Shown in pieces: positions 60,501 to 64,000 of a stretch of DNA of 64,000 nt (the first letter of the stretch is position 1; each line of letters opens with the position of its first letter). The stretch is from Heliocidaris erythrogramma (taxonomy: Eukaryota; Echinodermata; Echinoidea; Camarodonta; Echinometridae): contig CM046871.1 in NCBI GenBank assembly GCA_025617745.1, positions 31,317,579 through 31,381,578 of the forward strand, written 5' to 3'. The notes under the pieces are model-generated. The model ran no database searches. It was not told where the DNA came from and saw only the letters and a program-made list of their open reading frames with translations. The translations under genes and the position numbers were made by a program.

Positions 60501-62322
60501 CATATGTAAATGCCCATACAATTAGCCAGTTCGTCATTAGTACATGGTACAAATGACCCTGAAATTTGTACATGCACGCGCATCTGTTTTGTAATTGGAC
60601 GCGCTACTTGTTTAACACGTAAAATCATACTGGTGTGCGCATCATCTATAAAAGCGTATAGAGGTCAACTGTACTCGGAACAAATGACCTTTAACTGCAC
60701 ATGCGCACATCATAATCACGAACTGGCTTATTACCCTTGAAGTAAATCACACACTTTTTGAAGAATGATTTCGAGTTATGAAATTATGTTTGAATGAATT
60801 GTATCCGAGCGAAACGAATAATACAACAACAAAAATGACGCGTAGTTTAAAGTGTACCAATCACCTGAAAAAATTGTGTACAGCTAGAAAGCATAAAATC
60901 AACATCAAAGGACTTTATCTGGCACTCTTTATAGGTTAACACTTAAAGAGTATGAAGGAAATAAACAGTAACATGAAAAATGCCGAACTCCGAGTTTGGT
61001 CTGGTGCTACGGTTCCGCCGATCCCTCATTGGCGCGCGCGTACGGATGCGTCGCGTAGTCTACTCACGAGACGCTTTTACGCTTATAGAGAGTGTGATTA
61101 AAATTGCAATATCTCTTTATAGAGTTAATATTTGAAGCCCATATTTTGAATATAGTATAATTAGACATGGAACCTCTAACATACAGTGCAAACTATTTTT
61201 TGGGTGATTGGTACTCTTTAAATCAAAACTTCTCCCTATAAAGTTTTGATGGTCCCTACGCTTTGGAAACTGCAACAGTGACGTTACATAACACAGCGGC
61301 GCAATGCACATCAGCATCGTATCGTTTGAGACCACTTTATATACATGATAGGAAGAGACCACAATCAGCTAAGTACTGTGGTTAACGAACAAGCAATCTT
61401 CCAGCGTTGTAATTAACTGGTTATTATGGATTACTGGCAGAAATTCTGAAGGTGGTGAGATCACTGTTTATCGAAAGATTTAGATCATTTTTTTTTTGTT
61501 CACTATATTTTATTATCGTGAAATCGGGACTCCTTTGTCTTTTAAAGCAGTCCCAAATTGGCACTGAATGTGATCACCTATTAAGATGAAGGCCCTACAT
61601 TAACAACGAATTTAAAAATTATAGCATTATCGATAGCATTCAAATATTTTTAACAGTCTCATTTTGCGGAATCCAATGCTTTGCATATTCATAAGATCTG
61701 TTAAGACTCAGATTTTTCCTTCACACTATAAGACATGATAGAATAAGTGTTTCTGACTCTTCTTTTTGGTTTTCCTGTTAACTTCATACATCAGCATATC
61801 ACCCCAATAGCATCTGGGCCCCGTCTTATAAAGAGTTGATATTGATTGCAATTTACTTGATATCGATATCAATCGCGTATACTTAATCGCTTATAGATAG
61901 GAGACTGTAAATTTGCGATTGATTTCGGATCAATCGCAATTCTGAACTTGTAAAATAATAGGAGACTGTAAATTTGCCATTGATTTCGGAGCAATCGCAA
62001 CATTACTCTTTAAAGACGGGCTCGGGTATGAAAAAAGAAAGTCTTGCTTACAGTTCTGGACAGATCTGAGTTTGGGTGAAATTTTCCTTTACTGTGATAT
62101 CCCCCTCCGAGAACTGGGTGCCGGGTATGTCGTAGTAGCCGACCAGTTGGTACCCTCCGTATGTTTCGTTCAGTTTCCTCCAGCTGTGCTGGAAGGATAT
62201 ACCAGCATTCCCGTACTTGAACTGGCAGAAGAAGGAGGCGTTACCGCCGAGAACGGCAGTCTGATTCTTGCAGACAGAGCTGGTCGATTCATAAGGGATG
62301 GGTTTGTTAAGCCATATAGGCT
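53510..62322 (-). CDS. IL-1-receptor-like protein: Ig, TM, TIR, Ser-rich tail (3' part)
   Basis: Five exons on the minus strand: 62,322-62,052, 60,481-60,351, 58,257-58,096, 56,901-56,758 and 54,576-53,510. All borders are GT-AG and all phases agree, giving about 590 residues to the stop. Order: one Ig domain over two exons (paired cysteines, SW core tryptophan, seven N-glycosylation sequons), a membrane segment VVILVVTVTILLSVCVLSW, then a TIR domain. The TIR domain has box 1 (KLYDAYIVSC), box 2 (RERDAIFGS) and a later RTEWHLFELEQAL. A ~200-residue Ser/Pro-rich tail follows. Ig split over two exons plus a TIR domain is the IL-1R family layout; such receptors signal through MyD88-type adaptors. 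Further Ig exons and the signal peptide lie beyond the window. Odd points: box 2 has Phe for the usual Pro, and a Ser-rich ~35-residue insert sits inside the TIR domain. Confidence 0.85.
55505..55825. mobile_element. TIR-like repeat
   Basis: TTTTATATACCTCAT with ATTCACTGATT (55,511-55,547) is inverted at 55,783-55,825 (AATCAGTGAAT, then ATGAGGTATATAAAA). Confidence 0.6.
55850..55937. repeat. Small palindrome
   Basis: GATGGTGGTGGAAATTAT at 55,852 pairs with ATAATTTCCACCATCATCC at 55,915. The loop is about 45 bp. Confidence 0.6.
56010..56330. repeat. Dispersed repeat, copy 1
   Basis: GTTGCTGGCT..., GAATTTTGACCAAAAGGGAT and GGCTCCTACT recur at 62,655-62,865 in the same orientation. Here AATATTGACCGGC (56,174) and GGCCAGTCAATATT (56,304) form an inverted pair around CGGGTAATATAAA-type sequence. 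Confidence 0.65.
56385..56580. mobile_element. G/C-run repeat, hAT-like scrap
   Basis: TTGGCGGATCGGG plus G and C runs, then CCCCCTTTT- and TGCTTGTCAGAGA-type sequence, also seen near 45,648. The ends are not definable. Confidence 0.4.
56758..56901 (-). CDS. Exon: TIR domain, N-terminal half
   Basis: Acceptor TTTCCAG ending at 56,902, donor GTAAGT from 56,757, 144 bp. EIDNKLYDAYIVSCYEGKD, FVDNVLCPSLQDQYKLFLRE, RDAIFGS: box 1 and box 2 of a TIR domain. Confidence 0.9.
57574..57689. mobile_element. hAT-type MITE, 116 bp, 8-bp duplication
   Basis: ACTGTTAG is duplicated exactly at 57,566-57,573 and 57,690-57,697. Ends CAGGGGGCAGATCCAGG and inverse of CAGTGGCGGATTTAG; G run inside. Confidence 0.8.
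57860..58015. mobile_element. hAT-type MITE, 156 bp, 8-bp duplication
   Basis: GGTGCTTC at 57,852-57,859 and 58,016-58,023. Perfect inverted ends CAAGGCCGTACGCAG. The CAAGG start and 8-bp duplication are diagnostic of hAT derivatives. It ends 80 bp before the transmembrane exon. Confidence 0.85.
58096..58257 (-). CDS. Exon: stalk, transmembrane segment, juxtamembrane
   Basis: Acceptor TAACAG ending at 58,258, donor GTATAA from 58,095, 162 bp. ETVEEPIRVTDTSS, the 19-residue membrane segment, then the basic stop-transfer WKRYGTDVKLWYHDRHSKRE. The sequence VKLWYHDRH before the TIR domain resembles the KLWYRD-type linker of IL-1R family members. Confidence 0.88.
58610..59090 (-). mobile_element. 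CR1/L2-like LINE 3' fragment
   Basis: The minus strand reads LLTGRRKYDHITPIPTELHW, LPIRSRIQCKILVLTFKAIH and APRLWNSLPHDLQNITGLDR, ending FKSGLKTYLFQQ. This is the extreme C-terminus of a CR1/L2-type ORF2. A 3' tail with an ATCATC-type run follows near 58,645. Only the last ~120 codons survive. Confidence 0.8.
59152..59306. mobile_element. Small fold-back MITE
   Basis: TACATGGTTGTGAGTTCGTG (59,157) is an imperfect inverse of GCACTCCCAACCATGTA ending near 59,301. TATTA / TTAATA sit at the borders. Confidence 0.6.
60351..60481 (-). CDS. Exon: second half of Ig domain
   Basis: Acceptor ACCCAG ending at 60,482, donor GTAAGG from 60,350, 131 bp. CT|G restores Leu, then DPPKILSTWLNITNVTEEAL, GKYQVTCQIA (F-strand Y-x-C type) and NLTLSLK. 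Confidence 0.85.
60521..60731. mobile_element. MITE of the GCCAGTTCGT family
   Basis: Ends ATTAGCCAGTTCGT and its inverse (ACGAACTGGCTTA). The interior matches the element at 23,160 (AAAATCATACT...GGTCAACTGTACTCGG and CAAATGACCTTT). It starts 40 bp from the Ig exon acceptor. Confidence 0.65.
60846..61222. mobile_element. TIR-like MITE
   Basis: TTTAAAGTGTACCAATCACC with A run at 60,848, and the inverse GGTGATTGGTACTCTTTAAA at 61,202. The interior contains a GC-rich patch (61,010-61,070). Confidence 0.65.
61816..62023. mobile_element. MITE with GGGCCCCGTCTT ends
   Basis: GGGCCCCGTCTTATAAAGAG and inverse of GAGCCCGTCTTTAAAGAG. Inside, a ~60-bp unit beginning AGGAGACTGTAAATTTG is present twice (61,900 and 61,960). 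It ends about 30 bp from an exon donor. Confidence 0.7.
62052..62322 (-). CDS. Exon: first half of membrane-proximal Ig domain
   Basis: Acceptor GTGCAG ending at 62,323, donor GTAAGC from 62,051, 271 bp (phase 1 in, phase 2 out). It reads PIWLNKPIPYEST, then VCKNQTAVLGGNASFFCQF and SWRKLNE, ending QICPE. The B-strand cysteine (FFC) and core tryptophan are present. Confidence 0.85.
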
Positions 62323-62324
62323 CT

Positions 62325-62452
62325 GCACAGAGAGAGAGAGAGAGAGAAGGGGGTGGAGAGATAAAGAGAGAGAGAGAGAGAGAGTGGGGGGGGGGGGGGG
62401 AGAAAGAGAGAGAGAGTGAGAGAGAGAGAGTGAGAGAGAGAGAGAGGGAGAG
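62325..62452. repeat. (GA)n microsatellite at an exon acceptor
   Basis: A ~125-bp GA-rich run with an internal G run (62,386-62,400). On the gene's strand it is a CT tract immediately before the acceptor TGTGCAG of the Ig exon. Confidence 0.9.
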
Positions 62453-62654
62453 AGGAGATGGAAATTGTGACAATTCTGCCTAAACCTATGTGCAGTAATA
62501 TAATCATAATCATGATGATTATATGAAATTTGAGTAAGTTTGCCTTAAATCCGGTGGTACGAGAACATCATAATACACGGATATTGATATTCAAATTTTT
62601 AATCATGCAAATCACCCATTCGGAATAACTTGTAATTTTGAGTACCGGTCATTA

Positions 62655-62865
62655 TTGCAGCCCGGAGTTGCAAAGCGCAGTTTGTTGTATACAGCTGCGC
62701 GCAGTTGCTGGCTCTGTGCAGTGGGAAACTTGGATTTGCGAATTTTGACAAAAAGGGATTAGATGGAGATTTTGGGATCCATTTATGATAATGGTACGAT
62801 GTGTTTGCTCTAGACGTCTGATATGGATAATAACACTGCTGACTGGCTCCTACTCACTAGGACTT
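62655..62865. repeat. Dispersed repeat, copy 2
   Basis: Same orientation and about 200 bp of similarity to 56,010-56,215 (GAATTTTGACAAAAAGGGAT, GGCTCCTACT). Confidence 0.65.
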
Positions 62866-62929
62866 ACGAATTTCTTGTTAAACACGACATTATTTACAAA
62901 AACTAATTTGGATCCACCAAAATTTTTCT

Positions 62930-63905
62930 ACAGCTATGGCATTATCTAAACTAACAAACGATATAATTGACTCCTTTGAAAAAAATCTATTCAATTGGAA
63001 TTTTTATAGACTTATCGAAAGCCTTGGATACCATTAATCACTCAATTTTATTAAAAAAAACTTTATATGTATGGAATCCGTGGCATAGCGCACGATTGGT
63101 TTGCCAGTTATCTTAGCAATCGCCTCCAGTAAATTTGACTGAAATTTGACCCGGTCGTCTCTAACATGAGTAATATCACATGTGTACCTCAAGGTTCGTT
63201 GCTTGGTCCGTTACTTTATACTATTTATATAAACAACATTTTCAAATCGACAGCAACATTAAATTTGTTCTTTATGCCGACGACAGGAATATTTTATGTA
63301 GCGGATCTAATCTTACCTCACTGTGCAGTAATGTTAATCAACAGCTAACCTTTGTATGCAAGTGGTTAAGGCTAATAAATTGTCTGTCAGTTTAAACAAA
63401 ATTAATGAAACTGACACGACAAAATACTCCGCATCTCTTGCCAGATTCTCAAGAAGGATAAAAACATTTCACTTCATCTTACAAATATGTCTTCCCAACC
63501 CTCCATTGGGTCTATTCTCTCTGCTTCTTCGTGAATACATCTCTTCTCCGTACTTATTTTATGTTGCACCTCCATCCTTCCACCTCCCCCCCCCCTCTTT
63601 TTCTCTCTTTCTCTCTTTCCTTTTTCCCCTCCAATTAAGTTCAGCGGTCTAGGAATGTTATCCTTTTCTTTTTTGTATGTAGTTATTTTCTTTGTATATA
63701 TTTATTATGTAATATTATGTATTATGTTATTAAGGGCACCCTCGCCTCAAGCTTTTGCTTTTATAGGTGTGTCCTCCAACTAGGTATGTACCACATGAAT
63801 GTGTATTATGTCGTATTGTTGTTAAAAACACATGTACATTATTTCGCTCATTTATTACTTTGTACACCTATATTGAATGGTTGGAAATAAATGTCTTGAA
63901 ATTGA
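62930..63905 (+). mobile_element. Decayed CR1-like LINE fragment
   Basis: The + strand has IFIDLSKALDTINHSILLK (63,000), a broken PQGS-type block (63,190), FVLYADDRNILCSGSN (63,270) and VCKWLRL..NCLSVSLNK. A 3' UTR ends GGAAATAAATGTCTTGAAAT near 63,900. Many stops and frame changes; a large deletion lies after the YADD block. Confidence 0.75.
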
Positions 63906-63944
63906 AAATAAATCGATATTGCCCTTGCCTTAGACTCGGAAAAT

Positions 63945-64000
63945 ATAACAATAATAATAATAATATTGGATATTTATATAGCGCTTATATCCACCATGAA
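63945..64000 (-). mobile_element. Probable SINE 3' end cut by the window
   Basis: (AAT)n followed by TTTATATAGCGCTTATATC looks like the inverse of the GCGCTATA...(ATT)n SINE tails seen at 1680 and 52,910. Confidence 0.45.

Larger units (their letters stand above)
60482..62051. other. Intron inside the Ig domain of the TIR receptor gene
   Basis: Three MITE-type elements are listed. 61,230-61,810 shows nothing recognised. Confidence 0.6.

Noticed and set aside
62072-62419. 115-codon + strand ORF across the (GA)n run
   Set aside because: It is the shadow of the Ig exon and microsatellite on the opposite strand.

Overview
The window looks like nuclear DNA of an invertebrate deuterostome, most probably an echinoderm and likely a sea urchin. 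It is AT-rich, with small symmetric exons in long introns, an EGF/C-type-lectin gene, an IL-1-receptor-like TIR gene, tRNA-derived SINEs, CR1-like and L1/Tx1-like LINEs, and fold-back elements whose arms are built from short tandem units. No bacterial features, CRISPR array or recognisable retrovirus/Polinton element was seen. The species call is inference.

Layout. (1) 1-11,400, + strand: the 3' part of a secreted protein gene, with six 114-bp phase-1 EGF exons followed by two exons that together encode one C-type lectin-like domain ending at a stop. Its introns hold SINEs, a large fold-back element and nested MITEs. (2) 11,400-21,500: repeats. These include a 1.69-kb Tc1-like element that is nearly one long inverted repeat, an old CR1-like LINE split by other insertions, and a degenerate ~30-bp minisatellite. 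(3) 21,700-44,800, + strand: a small unnamed coiled-coil gene (101 aa) with two coding exons about 21 kb apart, a likely non-coding first exon, and upstream CRE- and X-box-like motifs. Its large intron is a set of nested insertions: an L1/Tx1-like LINE with a 17-bp target duplication, itself split by a 13.8-kb composite block of five ~2-kb units, plus several DNA-transposon derivatives nested in one another. (4) 45,970-50,540, - strand: an almost intact CR1-like LINE. (5) 50,800-53,500: nested piggyBac-like MITEs, a SINE and a LINE scrap. (6) 53,500-62,330, - strand: the 3' part of an IL-1R-family receptor gene (Ig domain, membrane segment, TIR domain, Ser-rich tail) in five exons with fully consistent splice phases. 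(7) 62,330-64,000: a microsatellite, a dispersed repeat, a decayed LINE and a SINE-like end.

The lectin and TIR genes are both plausible innate-immunity or cell-surface genes, but nothing in the sequence ties them into one pathway. Exon borders were read by eye from splice sites and phase. They were not tested against transcripts.
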